Source of the DNA: Saccoglossus kowalevskii
Taxonomy: Eukaryota > Hemichordata > Enteropneusta > Harrimaniidae
Assembly (NCBI RefSeq): GCF_000003605.2
Contig: NW_003136837.1
Coordinates: 16,280 to 47,916 of the forward strand
Direction of reading: 5' to 3'
Length of the DNA: 31,637 bases
Part shown: positions 9,460 to 31,112 of the stretch, piece after piece
Position numbering within the stretch: position 1 is the first letter of the stretch
How the letters are laid out: each line of letters opens with the position of its first letter
Program-made: the position numbers and the translations under genes
Notes under the pieces: generated by a model
What the model was told of the DNA's origin: nothing
The model's database searches: none
What the model saw: only the letters and a program-made list of their open reading frames with translations

Positions 9460-10965
9460 GAGTGCACAGGGTACAATAAAAACTAGGTGATATTGGATGG
9501 GGTGCATAACGGACAGTAAGAACTATGTACTATTGGACAGGTGCACAGAGTACAATAAGAACTAGGTACTATTGGATGGATGGATGCACAGGGTACAATG
9601 AGAACTAAGTACTATTGAACGGGTGCAGAGGGAACAATAAGAACTAGGTTCTATTGCACAGGGTACAATAAGAACTAGGTAATATTGGACAGGTGCACAG
9701 GGTACAATAAAACTAGGTACTATTGGACAGGGTACAATAAGAACTAGATAATATTGGACAGGGTACAATAAGAACCGGGTAATATTGCACAGAGTACAAT
9801 AAGAACTAGATAATATTGGACAGATACACAGGGTATGATAAGAACTAGGTAATATTGGGCGGGTGCACATGGTACAATAAAACTAGGTACTATTGGACAG
9901 GGTGCACAAGGTACAATAAGAACTAGGTAATATTGGACAGGTACACAGGATATGATAAAAACTAGGTAATATTGGACGGGTGCACAGGGTACAATAAGAA
10001 CTAGGTAAAATTGAACGGGGTGCACAGAGTACATTAAGAGCTAGGTTATATTGGACAGGGGACAATAAGAACTATGTACTATTGGATGGGTACACAGAGT
10101 ACATTAAGAACTAGGTAATATTAGACAGGGTACAATAAGAACTATGTAATATTGGACGGGGTACATAGGATATGATAAAATCTAGGTAATATTGGACGGG
10201 TGCACAGAGTACAATAAGAACTAGGTACTATTGGACTGAGTGCACAGGGTACAATAAGAACTATGTACTATTGGAATGGGTGCACAAGGTACAATAAGAA
10301 CTAGGTAATATTGGACAGGTACACAGGATATGATAAAAACTAGGTAATATTGGACGGGTGCACAGAGTACAATAAGAACTAGGTACTATTGGACTGAGTG
10401 CACAGGGTACAATAAGAACTATGTACTATTGGAATGGGTGCACAGGATACAATAAGAACTTGGTACTATTGGACGGGTGCACAGGTTATTATAAGAACAA
10501 GGTAATATATGACTGGGTTCACGGGACAATATGAACTACCGGTAGGTAATATAGGACAGGGGCCAATAAGAACTAGATAATATAGGACAGGGTGCACATG
10601 GGACAATAAGATCTAGGTACTATTGGACGGGGTACATAGGGACATTAAGAACTAGGTAATATTGGACAGGGGTACAATGGACAATAAAAATAGATAATAT
10701 TGGACGGGGTACATAGGGGACAATAAGAACTAGGTAATATTTAACGGGCTGCATAGGTAAAAATAAGAATTAGTTTCTATTAGATGGGAATGGGGGTACA
10801 CGGGGGACAATAAGAACTAGGTAATATTGAACGGGTTGCATAGGTAAAAATAAGAATTAGTTTCTATTAGATGGGAATGGAGGTAAACGGGGGACAATAA
10901 GAACTAGGTAATATTGGATAGGGGACATTAATAACTAAGTAACATTAGACTTGGTGCACAGGGAT
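9460..10965. repeat. 38-40-bp minisatellite with higher-order repeats
   Basis: About 38-40 diverged units contain GGTGCACAGGGTACAATAAG followed by AACTAGGTACTATTGGAC. Many units are shortened by loss of the TGCACAG part. A 158-bp, four-unit block is repeated exactly over its overlap (10201-10358 and 10359-10445), and an 87-bp, two-unit block is repeated at 10721 and 10808. Almost every unit carries ATTGG, an inverted CCAAT word. Open frames on the minus strand here (CPILPSSYC-like repeats) are by-products of the array. Confidence 0.95.
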
Positions 10966-11089
10966 CAATAGGATAGGATAACAGCTTTATTACAACCGTG
11001 TAGAAAATTTTACATTTCTAATTTGGTGTTTAAAATGTAATAAAGTTAATAATGAATAACTAAAAAAGTAAGTAGGCGAAATATTTAAC

Positions 11090-11280
11090 GGGCTGCATAA
11101 TAAGCTCTAGGTAATGTTGGACGGGGAGCACAGGAGACATTAAGAACTAGGCAATATTGGAAATGGACAATAATAGGTAATATTGGATGGAGTACACAGG
11201 GGACAATAAAAAAGTTACTATTGAACAGAGGTACATAGGAGACAATAAGAACTAGGTACTATTGGATTGGGGTACACAAT
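11090..11280. repeat. Distal remnants of the 38-40-bp minisatellite
   Basis: After about 125 bases of unrelated sequence the same units resume in a more decayed form. A single isolated unit, GGTACTATTGGACGGGGT, appears again near 11717-11735. The interruption suggests an insertion into, or local conversion of, an older and longer array. Confidence 0.8.
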
Positions 11281-12288
11281 GCATTCTACAGTGTATAAAT
11301 ATGATTTTCATTAATTCGATTGTTATTTTATTGAGTTTTGTCACATGATTACATGTATTGTGAACATCTTGTTGTGAATAATGCTGAATCTGCACACTGA
11401 TGACAGAGTGTCTTTGTTCATTGTGACTAATTATTGTATTAATGTTTTAAATGTGTCTGGAACATGTTCCAGATATTTTTATATAAAATGTCCCAATCAA
11501 GCTCCAAACATGTCTCAAACATGTCCTAACTTTGTGTTTCTGTAGGAAATGCATTCATTCCCAAAAGTTCCCGTAGCAGTGGTCCGAAATTATACAAGTT
11601 TCAAACTAGTAGATAAAGTATGGGACACATCTAAAGTACGTCTAAGACGAAGTAACCAGACATGTTTCAGACCTGTCGAAAACATGAATGATACTAGTCC
11701 GGTATTTCGGTAAGGGTAGGTACTATTGGACGGGGTCGAATAAATTTCGGATAGTTTTAGTGCCCATTTTTATTTTACAATGGTTGCGCGTAGAACGTTC
11801 CGGGTGCTGCATCGTATTTGTAGATGTTTTTTTGATGCATTAAATTATTTAGAATTACATTTAAAATACAATATAATATAATTTCAATAAACCACCACCG
11901 ATTTTGACGCTCGTGTGTATGTATTGAATTGTGCAAAAATAACGCGATACACCTGTCACGGCTGTGGTTTATTGCTTCAGTATTGCTTCAATTTAGAGGT
12001 TTACATTATCGTGTGATAATACAAAGCTACGTCATAAACACTTCTTATTATAGGGTGATTTATAAAAGTCCATGGCATGTCCTGTGTATTTCTAACACTT
12101 GCATGGCTGCGGCAGACTAAGATCCAACCACCTTGAATCAAATTGTGAAACGAATGCATATGATTATGTGTCACATTATGTATGTACATAAGTAACCGAT
12201 TATGCGCTAAACAAAATATGTCCATGTACAACAGACCCACTTCCGAAAATACAAAATTTCGATGCATTTAAAACATTAAAGCGGGAGG
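11281..12288. other. Flank upstream of the esterase gene
   Basis: No gene is recognised. It contains a cluster of ACATGT-centred palindromic words at 11457-11678, listed separately. It also contains a sequence at 12128-12158 (CTTGAATCAAATTGTGAAAC core) that recurs in diverged form at 12378-12409 across the assembly gap, perhaps the ends of a decayed repeat element. Confidence 0.4.
11457..11678. promoter_or_regulatory. Cluster of p53-family-like half-sites
   Basis: Four decamers fit RRRCWWGYYY: GAACATGTTC (11460-11469, inside the perfect palindrome CTGGAACATGTTCCAG), AAACATGTCT (11506-11515), AAACATGTCC (11517-11526) and AGACATGTTT (11658-11667). A near-fit, AGACCTGTCG, follows at 11669. Two pairs share the same one-base spacer, C. 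The cluster is about 1.1-1.3 kb upstream of the esterase TATA box. The match to the p53/p63/p73 consensus is real; function is inference. Confidence 0.35.
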
Positions 12289-12363
12289 NNNNNNNNNNNN
12301 NNNNNNNNNNNNNNNNNNNNNNNNNNNNNNNNNNNNNNNNNNNNNNNNNNNNNNNNNNNNNNN
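12289..12363. other. Assembly gap (75 N)
   Basis: This is a run of 75 undetermined bases. The true length may differ. Sequence right after it (12432-12473) is a GGAC/GACA-rich simple repeat, which may be why assembly failed here. Confidence 1.
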
Positions 12364-12431
12364 CGCTTTAAACTCGGTCATCTTGAATTGGATATTGAAA
12401 CAAGTGCATTTAAAGATGACGAACACGGCTG

Positions 12432-12473
12432 GACTGACGGACGGACACACAGACAGACGGACGCACGCACGGA
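12432..12473. repeat. GGAC/GACA-rich simple repeat
   Basis: This is an imperfect tetranucleotide tract of GGAC, GACA and GCAC words next to the assembly gap. Confidence 0.75.
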
Positions 12474-12781
12474 TAAAAATGAAACTAAGTATTAGTAAGT
12501 TCCCGTATTTGGACACTGTCCAAGCGAGTTTTACACACCAGCCAGTCTAGCCCACCCCAATATGACAATCACCGATTGTATTATTTATGTCTAAGTGTGT
12601 TTGACTTAGTTTGGGAGTAAACACAATAAATAAGGTTAGAAAATAGAAACTAGGTTACGGGCGCTGAACTGGGAGTCCAATATTTGCATGACAATGTATG
12701 AACGGGGTGAACGTGAAGAAATTACGCCATATTTTGACCGTTTATAATGAGTCATATTCACCCGGTCAAGGATCGGTGGTG

Positions 12782-12789
12782 TATAAAAG
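12782..12789 (+). promoter_or_regulatory. TATA box of the esterase gene
   Basis: TATAAAAG lies 43 bases before the ATG at 12832. This places a transcription start near 12812 and a 5' UTR of about 20 bases. Confidence 0.6.
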
Positions 12790-12831
12790 CAAACAAGAGA
12801 GTCGAAGTATTTTAAAAGATTGTTGAGAATC

Positions 12832-23545
<10,714 letters not shown>

Positions 23546-23993
23546 AAAGATACAGTCGATCCAGACATCTTGGTTTGCATGGCTCTGAACGGAAAAGCTT
23601 CTGAATTGCCAGTTTAGTGTGTATTTACATACATATGGCAATACAATGAATATATGCTTATTTTTGTGGGGTTGAATGTATTTAGCTTTTATTTTTGCTT
23701 GTTTTTCACCATTTTTTCATTCCATGTTGTGTTGTTCATGTGATCGTGTATTCATTCACAATTAGTGGTAGTTGTACACTATATCATATCTTTTAATGTA
23801 TAAGAAAATTCGCTGATCTGGAATCCCCTCTATATCCAATTAGATGTAATACCTTTATTGAGTGTGGTATATCCAGCAACCTTGTGTGGCATTTACCTAA
23901 CTATCCCGAATAGCGCCCTCACCGTTCACTTTAATTGACTTGGCTGTGTGAACTTTCATCTCTTTATATGCTATTTTATATATGCCGCAAGAA

Positions 23994-23999
23994 AATAAA
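23994..23999 (+). promoter_or_regulatory. Poly(A) signal AATAAA of the esterase gene
   Basis: This AATAAA lies about 450 bases after the stop codon and would give a 3' UTR from 23546 to about 24015. Confidence 0.5.
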
Positions 24000-24307
24000 G
24001 ATTCAATATTATTACCAACAAAGATTCATTTGAACTGTTGTGTGTGCTATGTGTTCAAATACAGGCAAGAACAGTACTAGTACTATACCAATTTCAATAT
24101 AAAGCAACAAGAAAAAGCCTTTGATTATGCAACTTGAAGTTCAACCTTAACAAATTGTACAATGAGTTAGTACAGTACATATCCTATTTTTTGTTGTTTA
24201 CGTTTTCACTTCCACGGATTACATAATTTTTGCCTGGTTATTAGTGCCAAATATTTTACATATGAACGCTTCCTATTCTGTTTTGTGTAAAACGTGTTAT
24301 TTTCTAG

Positions 24308-24509
24308 TGATGCCTCAGCTAAGCCTTCTAACGGAATCGCACAGGGTTATTTTTTTAATCCACTAATAACATTGGTTTTATTGTTATCGTTTGTAATATG
24401 TCATCTCATCCAATTCCACCTCGGAGTGTCATTCTCATCAATAAATACAATTCACCATCAGTTCAATCAGAGTCAAATTCGTGCTGACAAAAAGTCATAT
24501 CTCAAGTAA
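24308..24509 (+). CDS. Possible alternative last exon of the esterase
   Basis: After an acceptor-like TTATTTTCTAG the frame reads DASAKPSNGIAQGYFFNPLI, then TLVLLLSFVICHLIQF and on to a stop at 24507. Joined to exon 6 (phase 2, ending KTG) it keeps this frame and gives a polar linker plus hydrophobic stretch, again like a GPI or membrane signal. Joined to exon 7 (phase 1) it gives a short non-hydrophobic tail. Skipping exon 7 would lose a conserved cysteine. It may be a real isoform, or a relic of a neighbouring esterase copy. An AATAAA follows at 24878. Confidence 0.3.
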
Positions 24510-26168
24510 CTAGAGACTTGTGTATATAGCTTGGGATTTGTTGAAGGTGAATATTATTTTTGCTTGGTGTGTCTGCATTACCTATATATATATTTCCCAA
24601 ACAATTCTCTAGCCAACTCAATGTATCCGTTTACTGCATCAGTTGAGAGCATTAGTATATTAGAAATAGTTAAATATATGCTATACGCATTTAAAATTAA
24701 AGATGTGCGATGTAAACAAATTTACCTCTTACGTCACTTGTATAATTTTGTCTTTACATTTGCACCTTATTATTGCTGTGCTTGCCTTGAATAGAAGAGA
24801 ATCATTAGATGATGAATCAACTTTTCTACGGATATTATCTATTAGCATTCTCTTCTAAAGCCATAGTCTCAAGATGTAATAAACACGTTTCTACGTAGCC
24901 TGTGTATTTTTATATAAGTCTTTCCATTCGGATGCATTTTGCGTGTAAACTCAACTGTGACTTGAAAATATGGCATGTTTGATAGCATTTAAAAATATAT
25001 TATGTGTCAAATTTATCGGTTGGAGCAAATTCTATTATATATATTTATATATATGTTGCTTGCCATGGTTTTGCAGAACAAATATTTCAATATACTTTTC
25101 ATGTGTGTCTATAAATTGGATGCACTACAACATTAATATTTTACTAGTATATTAACATTACGTTCCTATCTCGATATGATGAATTGTTAAATTAAATTAA
25201 AATAGGAAACTCTCCCGTGGCAATTGACTAGTAGCAAACAAGTACATTGCTGACAACCCTCTTTCTCTGTAACCGATATCGGTAAAGTCGTTTACTTAGC
25301 TTTAGGGCTATAAGTGCGGATTTTGTGATATTGTCGTCAGAATAAAAGGAACGACTGGTTTTAAATTACTTGTAGCCATGATGACAAATACATTTTCGAA
25401 CTGATTTTAAATTAAAACTTTTTTTATAAGCATTGTTTTTTCCTGTGCATATGCGTTAAAGTTAAATTTGCTGAACTCATCTTTTAGTTGTAGCTATGGA
25501 GACATGCGTTTTTTTCGAACAGTAATTATTATGAATGATACTGTAGTTATTGTCTATGATGTAATTGAAATGCTGGTTTCAAATTACAGAATTCATGCTT
25601 CATATTAAACAGTGTATTAAATCTACTTTAAATTAAGCCATTTTTTTGGCAATCGCAACGTGTACTCAAGCATTGGCCATTGTTCTGTTAACATAAGACT
25701 TCCAAATTAAAATGGGTTAACTTCGTCAATTAAAGCTGTTGACATTGGCGTGAACTGAGTTACTTTTCATACTGCAGGCAAAATCAAGAAAAATAGTACG
25801 AGGTTGGATACCACATGTCAAAATCACAATCTTCGGCACAGCAATGCATTTTCTAGTTTGTAACGTAGTGTAGGGAGTATAGTACACATGTAACAAATTG
25901 ATTAGTTTGTCTCATTTCTCATGGTAACCAGAGTTATTACACGTATTTTACACGTGTAAACCATCTGATATCACTCGTTGTTTATCATACATGGTGACAA
26001 TTGAATATTAAAATGAAATGAAATAAAAAATACATGACATTCGGATGAAGCTGACTTATAGTCGTTTTTCAATTCAATCGCACCAAGAAGTAAAACTCAT
26101 TATAACGTAACGTTACATATGATAGTTGCATTATGTATACACTTATGTATTTTTGTAGAAGTGTCTTT
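24510..26168. other. Intergenic AT-rich region, no gene recognised
   Basis: Only short open frames of low complexity are present. I see no splice-linked homology, RNA gene or tandem array. Confidence 0.4.
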
Positions 26169-26339
26169 AATTTAAAGCCTCGTTTCTGTCATATTAGTGT
26201 GGAAGAAGTGGTCTAAACGCCGCTGTGTAACATATGTTTTTTGAAATGGACTCCCTAAAATCAAACAAATAAGTGTCGCTGACCATTTTGCACTGAAAAG
26301 CACCTGTTCTGTTCTGCCTCGAAAACGAGGCTTTAAATT
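26169..26339. repeat. Inverted repeat upstream of the sulfotransferase
   Basis: AATTTAAAGCCTCGTTT at 26169-26185 is the exact reverse complement of 26323-26339, with 137 bases between. The right arm also contains a small perfect hairpin, GCCTCG-AAAA-CGAGGC. It lies 90 bases before the start codon of the sulfotransferase. It could be a small foldback element or a structured promoter or leader region. Confidence 0.7.
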
Positions 26340-26427
26340 GAAATCGAGGCTCAACCTACTCGTAAACCTATATAACAATTATTGCACATATGGACCTTGT
26401 CGGCAAGTATCAAGTGTTTTCGTAGCG

Positions 26428-26525
26428 ATGGCTATTACTGTCAAGCGATTAATTTTGACGTTTCTTTGTGTGTATTCCCTTGCCATCATTGTGTATTTTA
26501 GCAGCAACACTACCAAGAGTATCAG
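26428..26525 (+). CDS. Sulfotransferase exon 1 (membrane anchor)
   Basis: The ATG at 26428 is the first in-frame ATG and gives a short cytosolic tail before the hydrophobic span. The exon ends in phase 2 at ATCAG/GTAGGT, matching the phase of the acceptor at 29466. Confidence 0.85.
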
Positions 26526-29500
26526 GTAGGTTTAACTAACATACTTAATAATATTATAATCGGGGAAATCTAACATATGTTATAGTACAAGGCTGTTGGT
26601 TGTTATTAAACGTTACATAAACGTTATTTTAGTGAAAGGTGAAAATAGACGATTTGAACGTTCAATGCGGCAATATCCATGCATACTCCTCACCTTTGCA
26701 ACAACGTTACCAATAATGCGGAAACAAATTTCCAGTGAAAAAATAGTGTATTTTCAACCATAATATTCATCAACTGAAATGATGGGTTATATGTGAACAC
26801 AAATATTTAGTATAATTGAAATATTGCTGATTTATGTATGTTCTTTCGAAATATAACACTAAGTGAAATTCTGTGTCGGGGGGGGGGGGGTCAACGCAAC
26901 CAACTTATTTTGACAAGTGAATTCAGAATAAATTATGATTATTTCACACAAAATGTACTAAATATGCACACCAATAATAAATTTGATAATTACCGATTGC
27001 ACATGAATATTAAAGACAAAACATAATCCTTTATATTCTCGATATTTCACTTTTTTATGACTGAAAGCAGCTGAATTGAATTACAAAATATATATCATGT
27101 AAGAACAATAACGTAAATAAACACTATTTTACTTGGTAAAAATACTGTATTTTCCTCAATAAAAACGAAAAAATGTCAGTGTCGAAAACGGAAAGTCTTC
27201 ATCGTAGTGTTATATAAAGTGACATTACTGGAAGCCGCTCACTATATATATATATTATATATAATATGTAGTTTGCGCTGTGCGATCACACCGTTTTGAA
27301 TGTGTTTATTCAAGTTATTTTTCATATTTTAGATTTGCACTTGCCAGCCAGGTCACCATCAAATATGATTTGTGAACATGCTAGGACATAAATATCCAAA
27401 GGATGAAATGTAACCATGGAAACACTGTTAGCGAATTTGTTGCAATTCAATTCATTGCCATGAAAGCTTTGACGAATGGAACTATTCATAGAATTTCTGT
27501 AACTGCTAAATCACAAATATGCAAATACAACCATTGGAGACGCAGCACATATGGATGATATAAACTGTTCTCTCCGCTCTCCCCGGTATGCACGAACATG
27601 CTTGGACATTACGTAAAATATAGTTTAACCTAGAATTATGTGATCAGCCACATCTAACGTTAGTTTGACTCTATAGTAGAACATGGTACGGTATTTGTGT
27701 ATGTTCCTTGGTACTGGTTCTGAACGTTTTTGAGATATTTCATAAATAGAAACAATTATACGAACTATAATAATGTGTGCATGAACTATGGTGTCATATA
27801 TATATATAATACTACACATTCACGGTGAATATATAACCTAGCGTTGTCATAAATTTAATATTATGAATAGTCGTATAGAACGTGTTTGGTTGTGATTTGT
27901 GTGACATCGCATTTAATACACATTTTAACTAGTAACGTTAGGATAAATATAATTGAATAGGATAAGGAAGCCGATGTGTTACTGACTAGTAATCAATACC
28001 CCGCTGAAGTGAACAACTATTCACTATTCTAATATTGGCGGGTGGCTTCATGTAAATTATCGTTGCCGTATAGCTACTTAAACTCAACATGAAGGACCAA
28101 GCAGGCGTATTTTGTTTTGGAATGTACTTGTCTATATACGCTAGGTAGGTTAGTGGGTTTTGATGTTAGAATTTAGGATAGGTATGTTGAATTAGATCAC
28201 ACACATCACTGCAGAACACGTTGTGTATTTGGAAAAGTTGTTCACTGTACTGAATATTGGGAACAAAACAAGTGGTGTGGAGAAAAAATTCAATGAATGA
28301 AAATATTTTTGACACGCTAACCAATATGATACAATCAGACTGTTATAAATAACGTAATAACATGGAAATTCAACAGATGATGTTATTGGTTAATTTATTA
28401 ATTATCGTTCTTAGTCGTAATGAAAGGTTAATGTGAACTACAATACACTTGAAATACATTTTAATTTGATGGCACGACATCGTTCACAAAGTACGCAAAT
28501 GAATTTGATAATTACCTCCAACCACACAATTAATAGTACTATTTTGAAATGTACGACGAAATCAAAACACAACGGTTCATGCTCTGAAGCGTTTCCATGG
28601 TGAATGAAATACAAAGTAACGTGCTTTTCCATGCGAATTCGAACTCAAAGTCACGTGTTTTTATCAATGAAGCTATAGTCTGATACAAGATCTATTCGTA
28701 TAGTTTTGAAATTGTTTCGAGTTGCTATGAGAACGTTGATTGATGGATCAAGCTCTGGTTCGTGGGAACGGTCAGCAGAATTGTACGAACTGAACGATGT
28801 CACTTCTCTGCCATGTTAATAACTAAGTCCTGTTGGTGCAAGGTACTTGGTAATTTAGATACATTGTCATGGTTACTTTGATGCATTGTGCATTAAGTGG
28901 TTAAACGGTTTTCATAATGACACTGTATGGTCTTTATGCCGATCGCTTTTGAATCAACCAGTACATTTTACACGTGTTGTATGTTTCGCATGGAAACCGT
29001 AGTATCCAGGGTACGGTTACGTATCATGTACAGTGTATGTAAACAACAATATATACAAATAATAATAAATTCATAGGATTGTGCTGTGTTTGGCCATACT
29101 TATGGTGGCGCTGTTATGTTTGCACATAACTAAAACAAAGAATGGATTTATAAAACAATTACAATTACGTAATCGTAGTGGCAAAACTAAATATAATATA
29201 TATAGGCGACGTTCTAGTCTGGTATGACAAGCTATTTACATATCTGTGTAAATAGCATGCATGTCCTGAGAACACTGTGAAGGATTATATTCACAGATCT
29301 AGCAATGGAATAAACGTGTAGAATTTGACTCAATTAGTTTGTAGAGTTCAAATGTCTATCAGTAAGTTAACATATATTCTTCTCAATAACTCGAACGTGA
29401 TCGGACGATTTATCGAGTGATTGTACCACACTTTATTAACATTTCTAATGCACGTATTTTTTACAGGCACTGGTTTGTCTCTACTTACAGAACGCCTTCA

Positions 29501-30568
29501 CATTTGGCACACAGAAACAAAACGATGCTTGTAACTACAGAAGAAACGCCGATCAATAAACCTACATGCAGACCAAGAAATAATGTTGTGTTTTTAAAGA
29601 CGAGGAAAGCCGGCGGAACAACGGTGCAGAATATTTTGTGCCGGTATGGAGACAGAACCAACTTGACATTTGTGCTTCCACATAAAGGATGGATTCTCGG
29701 CTATCCAATGGAATTCCAAAAGAAATATGCAATAAGTCCGCCCTCAAGCGGCTACAATATATTCTGCCACGAGGCGAGATTTAATAATGACGTCATTAAA
29801 GATATGATGCCAAATAATACAGTTTACATCACCATACTACGTGAACCTGTCACCCACTATGAAAGTACGTTTACTTATTTTGAAATTGGCAAACAATGTG
29901 GGGTTACTACCTCTAGTGTCGACTCTCTAGTTGAGTTTTTTGAATCTTCATCTAAGTGTTACAAGAAAACTCGTAATAACCATATGTTGTTTGGTTTAGG
30001 GGTCACGTCGCCCAACGACGATGATAATGAAATTAACAGACGTATAACAATTCTAGAAGATCAGTTCAACCTCGTGATGATAATGGAATACTTCGAGGAA
30101 TCACTAATTCTGTTGAAAGATCTTTTGTGCTGGACATTCGAGGACATTACATATTTTGAGTTGAATGGTAGAAAAGACAATTCTGTTCATAATATGTCAG
30201 AATCGCTAAGAAACACAATTATGGAATGGAACAAAGGAGACGTAGCACTATACCAACACTTCAATAGAACGTTTTGGGGAAAAGTGCGCGATTTCGGTGA
30301 AGAGAGAATGAGAACTGAGGTTGAAATTTTAAGACGACGAAACCAGGAATTTAAAGCAAGATGTCTACAGAATGAAAATGATATTGAGAGTGATGGTGAA
30401 ACAGCGTTGAATATGTACCAACCCCAAGGTATTAAAATGAATCAAATGCAAATAAGACTAGAAGCAGTTAACGACACCGACTGTTTGCGTAGAATATACC
30501 CACAAAGAGTCTATACACCTATTTTAAGAGAAGCCTTATTGAACAAGAAAAAAATCGACAAGGCCTAA
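26428..30568 (+). CDS. Galactose-3-O-sulfotransferase-like enzyme, 2 exons
   Basis: Joined exons 26428-26525 and 29467-30568 give about 399 residues; vertebrate members are somewhat over 400. Enzymes of this family move sulfate from PAPS to the 3-OH of galactose on glycolipids or glycoproteins in the Golgi. Residues 8-24 are the single membrane span of a type II protein (LILTFLCVYSLAIIVYF), preceded by a basic residue. The 5'-phosphosulfate-binding loop is VVFLKTRKAGGTTVQNILCR near residue 77, and the 3'-phosphate-binding motif is TVYITILREPVTHYESTFTY near 151-170. NLT, NNT, NMS and NRT are possible N-glycosylation sites. The loop reads RKAGGTT where KTASST is more usual. Acceptor preference (ceramide, glycan or other) cannot be read from the sequence. 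Confidence 0.92.
26526..29466. other. Sulfotransferase intron
   Basis: A 2.9-kb intron, mostly AT-rich. It has a run of 13 G at 26878-26890, AT dinucleotide tracts at about 27243-27268 and 27796-27808, and a hydrophobic exon-like open stretch at 29077-29221, described separately. No other gene is seen. Confidence 0.6.
29077..29221 (+). other. Exon-like segment with a membrane span
   Basis: Between an acceptor-like TTCATAG and a donor-like CTG/GTATGA the frame reads RIVLCLAILMVALLCLHITK and continues basic (RRRSSL). Sulfotransferase exon 1 ends in phase 2 and would join it in frame, but this segment ends in phase 0 while the next exon needs phase 2. As read, it cannot be a simple middle exon. 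It may be a relic of an older anchor exon, an alternative first exon, or chance. Confidence 0.25.
29467..30568 (+). CDS. Sulfotransferase exon 2 (catalytic domain)
   Basis: Acceptor TTTTTTACAG ends at 29466; the first base completes an Arg codon. This one exon holds the whole luminal catalytic domain with both PAPS-binding motifs and ends at TAA 30566-30568. The C-terminal 60 residues are charged and not recognisably conserved. Confidence 0.94.
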
Positions 30569-31038
30569 TTCCATTTTTTATAAAAAATGATGATGGGCAC
30601 CGCCAGTTTTGAATAAGAGAAGAAAATTTATTTGATCAAGCATTATGTTTTACACACATAATATACATAACACTCTTATCAGTCACGTGTTACTCGTTTT
30701 CGAAACAGATTGAGTTGTCAGGTTTGTTGATTTTTCTTGACCGATTCCCCTTTTGACTTTAGTACAGAGAAAATGTCCAAAGCGTAAATGTAATCAGCAT
30801 AGTTCGTCTGTGTAAAAATATATTTACAACCGTCATATGCTTGTCGCGATTCTAGTACAGATCGTTAAACTAACAGTGCGTATCATGTAGCGCATCAAAT
30901 AATACGTATATTGCTGAGTAAATCAGATATAAATTCGGAATAATTAGGAGTACAATATTTAAGAGATATAAACGACTGAATAATGAGTTGGTTGTTTACA
31001 ATATTATAGTGCATGCTACCAGATAACAATTACAAATA
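30569..31038. other. 3' flank of the sulfotransferase
   Basis: Non-coding and AT-rich. No AATAAA was found close to the stop codon; the first clear one (31035-31040) overlaps the start of the microsatellite. The poly(A) site is therefore unsure. Confidence 0.4.

Positions 31039-31110
<72 letters not shown>
31039..31110. repeat. (TAA)n / (ATT)n microsatellite, about 24 copies
   Basis: An uninterrupted TAA tract is flanked on both sides by ACAAATA. On the minus strand it directly follows the 3' end of the LINE fragment and may be that element's tail. Confidence 0.97.

Positions 31111-31112
<2 letters not shown>

Noticed and set aside
9562..10065. Cysteine/tyrosine-rich repeat proteins on the minus strand
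   Set aside because: Frames follow the 38-40-bp minisatellite and shift between frames as units change length, as expected of non-coding repeats.
29562..29747. Minus-strand open frame inside the sulfotransferase exon
   Set aside because: It is a shadow of the well-supported plus-strand catalytic domain.
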